Below are positions 11,204 through 22,818 of a DNA stretch of 36,759 nucleotides, piece by piece (position 1 is the stretch's first letter; each line of letters opens with the position of its first letter). The DNA is taken from assembly GCA_009801015.1 (NCBI GenBank), contig VHZZ01000272.1, positions 185,092-221,850 of the forward strand. The letters are read 5' to 3'. Origin of the DNA: Silene noctiflora (taxonomy: Eukaryota; Streptophyta; Magnoliopsida; Caryophyllales; Caryophyllaceae). The notes beneath the pieces are model-generated. The model did not search any database, was not told the origin of the DNA, and saw only the letters and a program-made list of their open reading frames with translations. The position numbers and the translations under genes were made by a program.

Positions 11204-14200
11204 TTAAAATGCACTCCAACTATCAGTCTCTCCTTTCGGCTTTTCACTGCCTGTCGTAGACTTGAAAGGCCCAGAAGACCCGTGAGAGTCTGGGTCTCGT
11301 CTCGGAGTTTCACTACTAAATGATGAACCAAAAGGCCCACCAAACCCGAAAGAATCAAATTCCCCCCTTGGAGTCTCGCTTCCGAAGGATGACTTGAACG
11401 AACTAGATTGTGCAAAATAGTTGGTTTCCCCCCTGGGGGTTTCACCACCCGCTGACGATCCAAAAGGCCCGACAGAACCAAAGTGGTCTCCACCAAAGCC
11501 GGAAGAATTGAATTCGCCCCTCGGAGTCTCACTCCCAAAAGATGACTTGAATGAACTAGATTGTGCAAAATAGTTGGTTTCTCCCCTGGGAGTTTCACCA
11601 CCCGTGGATGATCCAAAGTAGTCTGTATTTGCTCTTGGAGTTTCACTGCTAAAAGAAGACCCAAAAGGAGCACCAGAGCCGTAAAAATCGGTATCTGCTC
11701 TTGGAGTTTCACTGACCAGAGGTGACTTTAAAGACTGCCCGTAAGGGTCGGAATCTGCCCTTGGCGTCTCACTGGCTAGTGATGATCGGAAGGGCCCCAC
11801 AGATCCAAAAGGGTCTACCTCTGACCTTGGTGTTTCAAACGCGCTGGATCCGAAACCATCTGAGTCCCTCCTGGGCGTTTCACTTCCAAAGGATGACTTA
11901 AATGCCCCCGAGCCCAAAGGGTCAGAATCATCAAACGATGACAACCGAAGGCCAAAGTCGGAATCGTTAGCACTTCTCATGGAATCAAAGCTTGAAAACG
12001 TCTCCCTTTGTTGGAAGGACCCACCATCTTCCGAGTCAAAATCTCTACTCTGCGTGGAATCGAATCGAGATAGCCTTTCTTGTGGCTGGAATCCACTATC
12101 AGTAGATCTGAAAGAATCAAACCTCGAGAAGTTGTAACCACGTTCTTCTGCCTCTCCACCAAGTGGTGTACTAGGAACAGAGTCTGCAAAAACGCTGTGT
12201 TTTGGCAAAAAACTTTCAGCCGGTGTGCTAGGGACAGAATCGTCAAATATACTCTTTTTGGGCAAAAACACATCTACTGGAGTGCCGGGAACAGAATCAG
12301 CAAAAACACTCTTTTTTGGTAAAATGCCATCGGGTTGAGATGAACTAGTCCTAATAGGTGGCAGAGTAAACTCGCCGTATCCAAACAAGTCATCAATCCG
12401 TCTCTCATGATCCACCACCTGTATGACGAGTAAGAATGAGATGGTTAGGCTAATAGTAAAATGAATGAAAGAAGCAAGTGTCATATGAGATGGTCTCACG
12501 TGTTAGACCAAGCCAAATGCTTATGTATTCCTCGTTTAAGTCTATGGTTAATGGGCTGGTCTGAGATGTAAGACCGTCCCACATAAGATTTTTTGAAAGG
12601 GGAACTAGGACAGCCCTAGTCTGAGATGTGAGACCATCTCACATGAGATTTTGTGGGGGTGGGGGGTAGGACCAGCGTGATATTTGTACATAAAGTCCAC
12701 TAACAACGGTCAAGGAGGGAGATTCAAGAGCCAGAAAAAGAGCACAGGTTTTATATTCCAGCCACAAGAAATGTCCCCATATTTACCTTGGAAGAATCCG
12801 AAAATGAATCAGCATCATCATTTGTATCAAATGTCCCCCATGCTGGATCAGATCTTTTGTCCCCCGAAGAGGAAGTATCCGCAACCGTAATGTTACTGCA
12901 TGAAAATGTAAGAAAAAAATATCAATAAATTTCAAGGCTAATTATCAGACATGAGGAAGCATTGTCAAACATTGCCCATTAAGGTGCCAACACAATGTCA
13001 CGAAATGTGAGAGCTATATTAGCCTTACTTGAGTGACTTTATTTATATTTATATCGATTTTGTGGTGGATGATCAGGCTTCCGAAAATTAAAGTTAATGA
13101 GCTTCCATGATATCTAAAAAAGAAAAAAACACAAGTAGGCATAAAGAGTCTGTGACTGGCATTACGTACAAAAGTCAATGATGCCGACATACCTAGCACT
13201 TTTTTTCTCGACTAGTAACAGAGGATGCCACCAAGACACCATAGGGGTGACGTATAAATAAAAGGAGACATACAGAATTATGCTATCAAGCGACACGTCT
13301 CATATAATCTACTTATAGAAGAAGACAAATCAAGTGCTTGTCAAAAAGGCATAATTTGAAATTGTGACTCAGAGGCAAGATATGTAGGATCTTTTAATGA
13401 AGGCGGCAACATAATGGAACAAAATCTGACAGCTAAATTAGACTAATTTTATTTTATTGCTCCAATCTATGTTACTTCAACTCTTCATTTTCCAGGCCAT
13501 ACCCTTGTCAAAACGACATGGATATGGGTATGGATTCCCTACCCGACACTTACTTCTCCTAAGAGAACTGAACTAGTGAGGCTCACACCACAAAAGTAGA
13601 GGAAGAGAGGTTTATATGGCATTTAGTATTAATTCTCCGCTACTACTCAGATATAGGAGAATCAGAAACTACACGACAAAGCAGTGCTTCACAGAGTAAC
13701 TGCATACCTCAGAGGCTGCTTGGAACGAGGCGAAGTACTTGAACCAACAGTCTTTTCAGAATGATCACGTGGACTACCATGTGAACTTTTGACTGATGGA
13801 CTAGCAACAGGACTTCTCACACCGTTATCATCTTTATGATTGGCCATTACACCGTTTTCGGCCTCCACAGTATCCTCTGTAGCAGATTTTACGAGTTTGG
13901 ATTTGATATCTGAGGCATGGATAACTGCTTCACCCTTAGCAGCTTCTGCCTTATCTTTTTTAGCAACCTTAACCTTTGGCTTAGGTGGTGCAATAACGTT
14001 TTGTACATCAAGAGTAATTTCCTTCACAAAAGTAAAACCTGAAACAGGAAAAGTAATAAGTCATGCAACCTGTGGGAGTTTGGAAAAATCTACATTCCTA
14101 GACAGGATTACAAAGAACAGTCAGTTGAATTGGCTTTGATTGGGAGTTGAATAACAAACGAAGGGACACCCATTGAAAAACTGACAGCTTTCAATATCTG

Positions 14201-17200
14201 GGGGTAAAACTACAACATGACAGAATACCCAACAATAAAGAATATTGCCTCATAACTCATCTAATAAGTAACTACTATGCATAATAGCTATCAAATCCGA
14301 GTAACACCCGCCAATAGGCGAGAACTTCTTTAGGAGCAGTGAGAACCCGGGAATAATGTTAGCATAGCAGCCATTAACAGATGCGAATAGACACAGGACA
14401 CATGACAGGGCCCTATGGCAGACACAGGACACCCATACTTTTATGACAACAAATCAGTTATCAAGAGAACTATAAAAATAACCACGTTGATTTGTTAAAC
14501 GTGATTTCGGATCAGGTTTCACATACCTTCATCTTCGAACTTATCCCAATCTTCATCCAAATCAGCAGCACCCTCCTGGATACCAGGTTGCCATCCTGAA
14601 AAAGATCAACATTTCAACTTCAAAACAAAATAATTATAGAAACATAGTTTTAAATGAAGTTATATTTCTCCGGAGGATAACTCCTCTTGGCGTCAATAAA
14701 AAATTTTGAACCAAATAAAGGCATAAAGCACTCGTACAGTAACAACAAGGTCTACAACGACTGACAGATACACTTAAACCCAGTCAAGTGTATGTCATTA
14801 CCGAAAGGAAGTTCTACTAGCATGGTTGGCTTAGAACGCAATCCATATTTCTTGCAGCGTTCACTAAGACTTCTCACTAACTCCTCAAGGCTAGATTGAA
14901 TATGATCTGCGCGGGCCTGATTATGATGCCCCCACCAAACACAAATGAAGATGCATGAGAAATTAGATAGATTTATGGGAAACTTTAGCTATTTGACTAT
15001 AATTAGCAACAACATACCTGGAGAGTTTCACCACTTTCATCCTGCTCCATCTTCACAACTGCCTGATACATCTCCATTTTCCTCTCCTGTAAATCACCAA
15101 CTCAAGATTCCGTATTAAAAATTTATCTACCGTATTTCAAACAAACCTTCCAACATTTGACACCATGAAGTACCTGTATATCACGAAATGTGGCTTCTTC
15201 AATAGTCAATTTCGATGCCACATTACCAGTTTGCAGGTACTTCTCTTCATACTTTTGAGCTAGAGACTCAACCTAGAAAAACCCATGAAGATATGATCAG
15301 TGTGTAGGACCCGGGAGAATAAATTCTAAAGCAGCTAACTAGGAACACACCTCACGCTTATCCGTAGCAGCCCTTTCTGTAACTTCATTGAGGTGGCTGT
15401 CACACCGGCTCTTATAGAGAACCTAACAAAGCAGCAAACCAACAATTTTAGTAACCAGAAGCCAAAGAAGTGTCAAATGACAACAGAATTATAAAGAACC
15501 AAGCATCACAATGTATTTCTCAACAACATATGTGGGGAACGAAAGAACCATAGCTACCTTCGTTTTCGTTTTCTTTTGGAGTGTAATCAAATATTTTTTG
15601 GGTTGTCACGGCTTTAAAATGAGTTACACAGCATTCAAGAAGTGGTGGGGTTAGGGAAGGAAGACTGGAGAAGTTAGAATGAAATTTGATCGCAATGGAC
15701 TGAGTATCTGAAGAAGTTGATCACATATACAGAATGGACATCGAGAGAAACATACCAGTTCCTGCATCTTAACTCGGTAAAACTCCATTTTCTCTCTTGA
15801 CTCCTTTATCTCCTTCTCCAAATCTTCAACCTATATACACCAAACCACAATTTTAGATGTATAATAAAGCAAACAGAGCATTTGAAGTACATGGAAACTC
15901 TCAAAAGAGGTGGCCTCTCATATTATTCTTTGCTTGACTACTCCATTCACTCGCTAGTTATCTATTACATTTAATCCAACTTTTTTAAGTGCACGACGCA
16001 CGATTTATATACTAGAGAGATCAATCAGCAGATAACTGTCAGTAGAGGTGTGATTTGCGAACAACAATAAGATAGCTACCCACCTAGGCACCTACAGACA
16101 TGTGCATAAGTGCGCAATGCCACTTGCTTCTAAATGACCCAACAAATTTAAGAAATTTACAAACTATGGACAAATGCAGTGCAAATACTTCAATCAGCAA
16201 TTTTTTCTTTATATCATCATGCTCAGAAGCCTAAGAATATTGAGCCTTTGTGCACATTGAGGATGAAGATCTATTTTGCATCATGAACAACGAACAAAAA
16301 TTTTCCACCATTACCCACGTTTAGAGATATTTCACTTCAAGGCAAGTCAACACAAACCTCTTCTAGGGGATGGCTAACTACACATGCTATACCTTTTTAT
16401 TTGCTTCTGATGCCTCCTGGAATTTCAAATTCAGTGATTTTTGCTCCTCTTCACTCAGTTGGACCACCAAGTGTTTGTCTAACACCGGAACTTTAGCCTT
16501 TTGTGGTTTAGGAGGTAGCCTATCATCAGAGGGAGCAGGAATTGGCAGAGGTGGCTTCCCTGGAAGCCGTGCACTTGGCCTTTGACCTGCACCGGGTCCC
16601 TGAGGTTGTTGGAAACCTATTAAACAAGTAAACAAAGAACATAAGAGATCAAGTTCATGAAAGAATATGCCATTGCTGGAAACTATTCCATAATCTTTCG
16701 CTCTCAATCCAAACCATCGAATATTAATTCCGTAGGCAGCTTATAACAGAAAAATGTTAGATCTATATTCTATAGAAAGAATTACCAGCGGAAAAACCCA
16801 ATTGCTTTCCATATCCACCAACTGGTTGTGCAGTTGCAGGAAAATCAAGCATTACACTACTTGGTAGCATTGCTGGAAGAGGACGCCCCTCCCTGTGCCT
16901 CTCCATGAGATAAAGTGCAATACAGAATTCCCTGACAGAAAGCATGCTATCATTATCCTGGTCAGACAGATTCCACACCTGCTTTAAGACCTCTGGAACA
17001 TGTAACAATACATAAATAAGTGGGAAACCACGAATAGGAAATCTGACAAGTCATTCAAACAAATTCATATCTTTGAAGAAATTTGCTCCTCCAAAGATGA
17101 CTAATCATGAAAGTATCGCTGAATCACTGATATAAAACTTATAGATATGAATCATTTAACATGGTGTCATTAACAACTCTCATCACCATATGATATGGCT

Positions 17201-20200
17201 GTAGCAGTGACAATAGGAAACATCGAATTGTTCTGTAACTTACATAACACAGTTTCAGTTCTACAATAACTTACATACCTAGCCCTTTTATCCTGCTGAA
17301 CATTACAAGTCTACAACTGTATAGCTACAGATACCATTACGTTTTGAAGCTTGAGAAATATCTCAAATTCTCAAGTTATTGTTTGCTTTGGCAATGTTAA
17401 GCGCATTTCAGAAGGGAAAAAAAGCATAAAAATAGAACCAAGTAAACAAGTGAAAAAATGGTTACATGACTTGTTCTGGTGGTTTTAGAGGTTTGACAAC
17501 GTACACCTTCTAAACCTAGTGGTTGAAGGTAAATAAGCTTTTTTTTTTTTTTTATGAAAACCTGGCTCTTGGCCAGCTTATTGGTAATAGAAAACGCTAT
17601 CTTAAAACTACAATTAATTTATTTGCATCACATGCAAACATTTACCAAGTATCAATTACATTGAATAAACACCCTTAAAAGCACCCAATCTGTAGCCTTT
17701 AAAGAAGCTAGAAAAAATAATTCTTCCACAAATATGCTAAATGGAGGCTAACTACTAAAATACCCTATGACACACATAAGAAAAAAAAAAAAAAAAATCT
17801 GTTTAATAAGTACTACCCACCTATTGGTAACTTCCAGCTCAAAAATAGGTTGCGTGCCTGATCACCGGTTATTTTCCCATCTTTATCAGTATCAACCTCT
17901 ATAAATACTTTGGTGTACTTCTGTATATCCGTCTGTGTTACTCTTGGCCAGTGCAACTGCTGCTGATGCCCAGTAGAAGGTTGAGGTGAAACGGCTGGCA
18001 GACCAAACGGGCGGAAGCTTGGAACTGATTGTAAATCCTTCTTCAAATGTGACTGTTGCATCTTCGCATGCTGCCCACCAGCAGATAAGCCATCTGCTGA
18101 AATAGGAACAGAGGGTGAAGAAACTTGTACGCTACGAGCCGAAGAAGTACCCACTGAACTATATGTGTTGGGCTGTGATTGAGCTGCAGAGAATGTGTCA
18201 CCTCCAAAACGGGGACCTGAAGAAAAACCATTCTGTGTAACCTGTGGTCTCAGTTGCATGGTAGAAGGTGACGGCAGTCCAGATGCTACAGGTGACTTGG
18301 ACGGCAACGAAGCTACCGCTATACGAGCTCCAGACAGTATGCCAGCATGGTTTGGCAGAGGACTATTTGCACTCCCAGAAAATGTAGATGTTTGTGTCTT
18401 CGCAAAATTTGCAACCCCTCCATCACTTGACAGCGTAGAACTGACGGTTGGCAGGTTTGAAGCTAACGGCGAAGCTCCTGACGGAAATCCTGGAAAACCA
18501 GCACCCTGAACTGGGCTTGTAGCTGCACCAGAAACAGAAGTTGGTGGTCTGACGCTTGCGGGAGGTGGACTATACTGTTGATTTATGGTTGTGTTCAATA
18601 ATGCTGGTCTAACCCCAGGGGTCTGAGATGCTGTTGATCCAACATGGGCCATTTGAGATGTAGAAGGGGTTGGTAAAGCAGCTAAGTTGATCTGTGGAGC
18701 AGGTATTCTAGCTGAAGCTTGGCCAAATAAAGCTGCCTTAACAATATCAGGGGTTAGATCATGTTTGCTCTGAGCAACAGTAACAAGCTTAAGAGCATTG
18801 TAAAATTCAGGTCTCCCGAGAGACCCTCTTCGGTTTTGATCAGCAAAATTCCATATCTGTAATAAAAAGTTGACATATAATCTGTCAGCTAAATATCATT
18901 CAACCGCATAGAAGCTAATATTTTTAACTCAGTGCAAAAATACAAAGGGCGTCAAATCCATTAAAATAATATAATTGCTAAAAAAAACAAAAAAGAGGCA
19001 TAAAAGTATCAAGCTAAAGGATTATAAATCACAAAGCAAGCTACTAGCAAAGGGAACATAATAGAGAGGATTATCCCTCCTCTTAGCACTCTCTTTCCTC
19101 TAAGAGGAGATCCTCTCTATTGTAGGATCTCTATTATGCATCCTCTTACTAAGAGGAAGATAGCTTCTTCCTCTAATTTTCGAGGAAAACTAATCTTGGC
19201 CCTTGTGCCCACTATCCAACCATTATTTGTTATGTTTCTATAATTTATTTATTTATTAACTTTGGTGATTATTTAAATTAAGAAAAATAATTTAAGAGCA
19301 TCCTCTCTAATGTGGTAAAAAAAATAAGAGAAGATTTAAGGAAGAGGATGGTAATAATGAAAAATAAGGTAAATAAAAAACAAATTGAGGTGTCCTAAAA
19401 ATAATGGGAGAATGAAAAATTAAGAGGAAGGGAACCTCCTCTCTATTGTTCATGGTCTAAAAGACCCAACAACAACAAAAAGAAAAAGAAAAAATAAATC
19501 CTTTCAAACCCTTACACTCTAAGTTCCCTAATCCTACATCTTACCCTAAATGACCGTAGACTCCTTAAACAGACAAAATAGAACTCCATTCTTTGAAAAG
19601 ATACTGAAATAAATTATACAGCAATGCAATATCAAGGTACAATTGGACAGAAATTAGTTAACCTTAATGATACACTAAAAATAAACCCTCAAATATCAGC
19701 ATATAATTGAGACACCAAGATCTTAAACCATAAATAAAAAATTGGCCAAGTTAATTTATCAGATCTGAACTGAACCCCACCATCCTCTTTACATGTAACA
19801 TGTTTATACACACACAACATGACACCAAGATGGTGGGCAAGTAACTACAGATGCAGCAACCAGCTGCAATCACCAATCAATAGCTAAGGGAAGTGCAAAA
19901 ACACCACAAATGGGGGTTTGAAATGAATAACAAAGGGTTACTCGGCTAGGCTCTTTATCAGCTACCCATATTTTCCTAAACCAAAGTTCTGTAGCATAAT
20001 TAAGTAATTTCTCCAATAACGTCTGAACCTTACTCTAAGCCTACCAGCGTGCTTCCCTATCAGATAAATTAACATTCAGAAGCTCCCTCCCTGTGAAAGA
20101 TCCCACACTTTCTCACCGTTGAATCGTTCGGAGTTTGAGCTGTTGATCCTTGACCGAATCGTTCGTGCTGGAATTGAGTTTGTTTTGCAAAATATTTATC

Positions 20201-22818
20201 AGTAACCAGAATACTTCATAATTAAACCCAAGACAGGTGTGTCGCGTTCCTGCAAACCCAACCCCAATTCCCAAACCGAATCAAACACCGAACCATGCAA
20301 TACTATGTGACAGCTTGCCACTGGCTCATCAACTCTGACTGGGCAGTTTTTTACATGACTTAGCTAGTTTGTTTTTAAGTTTGTTACAGGTTATTACACC
20401 TCTAACAGACTCTGTTACATGGCGCAAGGACTAACTGATCTTCCTGTATATAATGCTAACCCCTCTATACATTGTAATTTATCACAGTATAATAACATTT
20501 AATTTGTTTTTGTGTTCTTTAAACTTTTTCTCTCTAGAACCTTTACTAGTTACTGCATTACTTTCATCCGTCAATGGCGACCTTGAATTCCATTAATGGA
20601 GACCTCACAAGCTTAGCTTCATCATTTTTACATGGTATCGGAACAGGGAAATCCAATTTCTTATATATCAAAGGCAGCTACTTTTTTTTCTCATAATAAT
20701 ACTGGGGACTGTCAATTTCCAAGTAGTAATACACTAATACCTTTCCAAAAAAATGTGGCTCTGAATTATGAGAGCAATGAGCCTTCTGCAGTTGCTACTC
20801 CTTCCAATACCCATATTATTAGACAGCCTATATCTCAAGACATTCTTGTTCGAAGATCAAATAGAAATGTTCAGGTCTTCTTGATTTTCTGTATTGAACT
20901 TTGATTCTTATCCTACTGCTCATAAAATCAATGGTTGTTGCTGAACCATTAACATACAAGCAAACCAAGGATGATCCAAACTGGAAACTTGCAATGACGC
21001 ATAAATTAGATGTTTTGGAGCATATGGAACATGAATATTAACTTCTCTACCTCCTGGATTTAAACACATAGGCTCAAAAATCAAAATGGGTATATCAAGT
21101 GAAATTCAAAATGGGTATATCAAGTTAAATGGGATTAAGTTTGTAAGTTTCAGAGTTTCTTGTATGGGCGTATGGCTAAAGAAAACCTCCGGATAATGGA
21201 ATTAGAACTTACTAAGTTGCTTCTTAATTAAGAATTTCTGCAATCCAAAAATACTCAGTATTTGTCAGAGACGATGACGGTTCACAGGCAATGATGGAGA
21301 TTATATTTGTGTTTTGATCTCATCTCTCAAAATGCAGCTTCAACTGCGATCGCAAGCTCAATGACACCAGCACCTAGCTTGTTAGGAATTGTATCACGAA
21401 CTGTAAAGACAAAATGAAAAATCGCACCGAATCGCTATGCTTTCCTAATAGAACAATTCGACCCTTACTTAGTGCCTGGGTTGTATCGAACTTTCTATTG
21501 AGATAAGACGGTTGCCCTCTGTTTCTGGCAAGGAAAACAGAGATATAATTTAAGAAGTATTTTTGTGTAATTTATCAATTCGATCGGAATGCAGAAGGAT
21601 TGATTTTTTCACTTTTTCTTTCTGACCCTCAATCTATATTTATAGAAGAGGAATTGGGAAACAAGGGGAAAGGGGGAATGAAACCCTTCAAATTAATCCT
21701 GTTGGATTTCGAAATTCTGACGGGAATTAATTAAATCCAAAGTTTCGGGGGCGTTGCCCCCGAACCCCTAAACCAGGGCGCTTCGCCCCTGGACCAAGAC
21801 TCGCTGACCGGTCAGCGAGACCCCCGCATAGTTATTCGAACGAAAACTATTCTGTAATTCCGTAAATAATCATGCAAGCGTACACTCCGTACTTCCCGAA
21901 CTAGCATTTTATTATTTAGAAATTACCCATTCTTGAACCAATCTTTAATTACGTCAAATGAACCGGTAATTACACTTAAATCACCAACATAGCTAAGGTA
22001 AATGCCAAACTCCAAAAATGATCATATTACAAAGCCTATCTACAAGTAGTCTCACTCAGCTAACGGGGTTGCATACTTAAAATACCTCTCTGTGGATGTG
22101 GATTCCTATTCTATTCCATAGCCACTTTTCAATCTCCAATCACAGGCCCCAAAGTATCCTATATTCCTATGCAATAGTTTGGATTATATTACCTTAAACC
22201 TAACTATGTTCTTAGTACCGCTCTCAACTACTGAAACCCAACCACAAAAATAGGGAAATGATAATGCCACTACACTTTTTGTAATGCCGCAACAATATAG
22301 GCTAAGTCTAAATGTTACTATTCACTGTCTCTCAATTATGAGTGGCATTAGTAATTTTGAGTTACCAAGCTACACCAGTTCATATCAATTGATTAATCAA
22401 TCAATAAAACGCTATCTTACAACACTATGCCTAAGAAAATGCAGCTCTCGATACTATAAAACAAACACAAATCACACAATATTAAAGGTGCAACTAAGTA
22501 ATCGACTTCAGTGATCACACTACACCGTTCATACCAATCAATCAATCGATAAAACGCGATCAACGACGCTATACCTGAAAGAATCCAGCTCAAGAACTTC
22601 AAAAAAAACGCAAATTACACAAAACTATTAACCTGGGCTTATGAGAAAGGTTCAATAATTAGAAAGGTTGAATGAAATACCTGTGCGAGAACTTGTTTCG
22701 ACAAATTGGCAGCTTGGAAGAACGCAACAGCTTCGACACCACTAATTTCACCATTGCCGTCTAAATCTGCTCTTCTAAAATATGCGTCGAAGAGATCACC
22801 TTGATTTTGTGCCGCCAT
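11204..22818 (-). CDS. EH-domain/EF-hand endocytic protein, AtEH2/Pan1-like
   Basis: Thirteen exons in transcript order: 22818-22681, 18856-17821, 16992-16786, 16616-16393, 15830-15756, 15422-15351, 15272-15174, 15086-15018, 14916-14802, 14595-14527, 14038-13708, 12895-12787, 12418-11204. Phases all agree, giving 3759 nt and 1252 residues. Family members (AtEH1/Pan1, AtEH2/Pan1) are subunits of the plant TPLATE complex, which binds membrane and cargo at clathrin-coated endocytic sites. EH domain 1 spans about 1-95 with EF loop DLDGNGEISGVE; EH domain 2 about 350-445 with loop DTDKDGKITGDQ (368-379). Between them is a Pro/Ser/Gln-rich linker. Exons 4-8 encode a charged coiled coil (about 515-640), then come acidic DEDWDKFEDE and a repetitive tail. 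Length is close to AtEH2 (about 1.2 thousand residues as I recall) rather than the shorter AtEH1. An in-frame ATG lies 39 bases upstream at 22857, but the family starts at MAAQ. Intron 1 is 3.8 kb and full of transposons. Confidence 0.93.
11300..11881 (-). repeat. Coding repeat: ten ETPR units in the EH-protein tail
   Basis: Inside the last exon, ETPR occurs exactly ten times (residues 1028, 1043, 1065, 1085, 1107, 1123, 1145, 1174, 1196, 1218), mostly 20-22 residues apart, with a degenerate EKPK after the last. Spacers are rich in Ser, Gly, Phe and Asp. Two copies of a 30-residue block (11510-11599 and 11357-11446) sit exactly 153 bp apart and are nearly identical at DNA level. Upstream in the same exon are three VP(S/G)TP repeats 19 residues apart (891, 910, 929). 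Confidence 0.9.
12545..12660. repeat. 60-bp tandem duplication in the last EH-gene intron
   Basis: CTGAGATGTAAGACCGTCCC (from 12561) and CTGAGATGTGAGACCATCTC (from 12621) start two similar units exactly 60 bp apart, each continuing ACAT(A/G)AGATTTT. Each unit holds a near-palindrome of the GAGATGGTCTC type, and a third GAGATGGTCTCAC lies at about 12489. This resembles the subterminal part of a MITE family seen elsewhere in the window. Confidence 0.55.
19052..19457. mobile_element. Foldback MITE-like element in EH-gene intron 1
   Basis: The left side reads GGGAACATAATAGAGAGGA and the right side, on the opposite strand, reads ACCATGAACAATAGAGAGGA; both continue through similar CCTCTTA sequence, so they form imperfect inverted repeats of about 35 bp around a 400-bp unit. 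CCTCTCTATT, CCTCTTA and TAAGAGG motifs recur inside, and GAGCATCCTCTC occurs internally, so two related elements may be nested. I could not define a target duplication, and the ends are approximate. Confidence 0.5.
20306..21110 (+). mobile_element. Degenerate Ty1/copia retrotransposon relic in EH-gene intron 1
   Basis: A probable LTR (about 20306-20632, starting TGTGACAGC and ending TTTTTACA, with TATATAA near 20443) is followed at once by TGGTATCGGAAC, close to the Copia primer-binding site TGGTATCAGAGC. Beyond it, broken frames resemble the start of Copia reverse transcriptase: a piece reading EPLTYKQTKDDPNWKLAM (about 20943-21000) and SKWVYQVKF (21081-21107), which recall the family's EP..Y.QA..D..W..AM and SKWVYK.K motifs. 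Gag, protease and integrase are missing. It is antisense to the host gene and certainly inactive. Confidence 0.6.
21380..21989 (+). mobile_element. Solo LTR, 610 bp, in EH-gene intron 1
   Basis: The unit begins TGTTAGG and ends CCAACA, and is flanked by a perfect 5-bp target duplication TAGCT (21375-21379 and 21990-21994). There is no internal domain, so it is best read as a solo LTR left by recombination between two LTRs. A TATA-like TATATTTATAG (21635-21645) suggests the plus orientation, antisense to the host gene. Three hairpin-forming sequences cluster at 21744-21819, downstream of that TATA. The retrotransposon superfamily cannot be told from the LTR alone. Confidence 0.8.
21744..21819 (+). 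repeat. Cluster of three GC-rich hairpins inside the solo LTR
   Basis: First stem: TTCGGGGGC/GTT/GCCCCCGAA (21744-21764), 9 bp with a 3-base loop. Second: 21773-21792, CCAGGG pairing with CCCTGG around GCTTCGC with one bulge. Third: a perfect 20-bp palindrome, CTCGCTGACCGGTCAGCGAG (21800-21819). They stand out sharply from the AT-rich LTR. Confidence 0.8.
22368..22640. repeat. Imperfect tandem duplication (~150 bp) near the 5' end of EH-gene intron 1
   Basis: TACACCAGTTCATATCAAT (22371) and TACACCGTTCATACCAAT (22521) begin two copies 150 bp apart. Both continue through ATCAATCAATMRATAAAACGC, a CTATRCCTRARARAAT block, CAGCTC and an AAAC.CAAAT.ACACAA stretch. The copies have diverged by substitutions and small indels. 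The second copy ends about 40 bp from the splice donor of exon 1. Confidence 0.65.

Noticed and set aside
12419..12499. Extension of the last EH-gene exon upstream to an ATG at 12499
   Set aside because: The added residues are hydrophobic and unlike the family, while a good CAG acceptor precedes 12418 and keeps phase with the previous exon.
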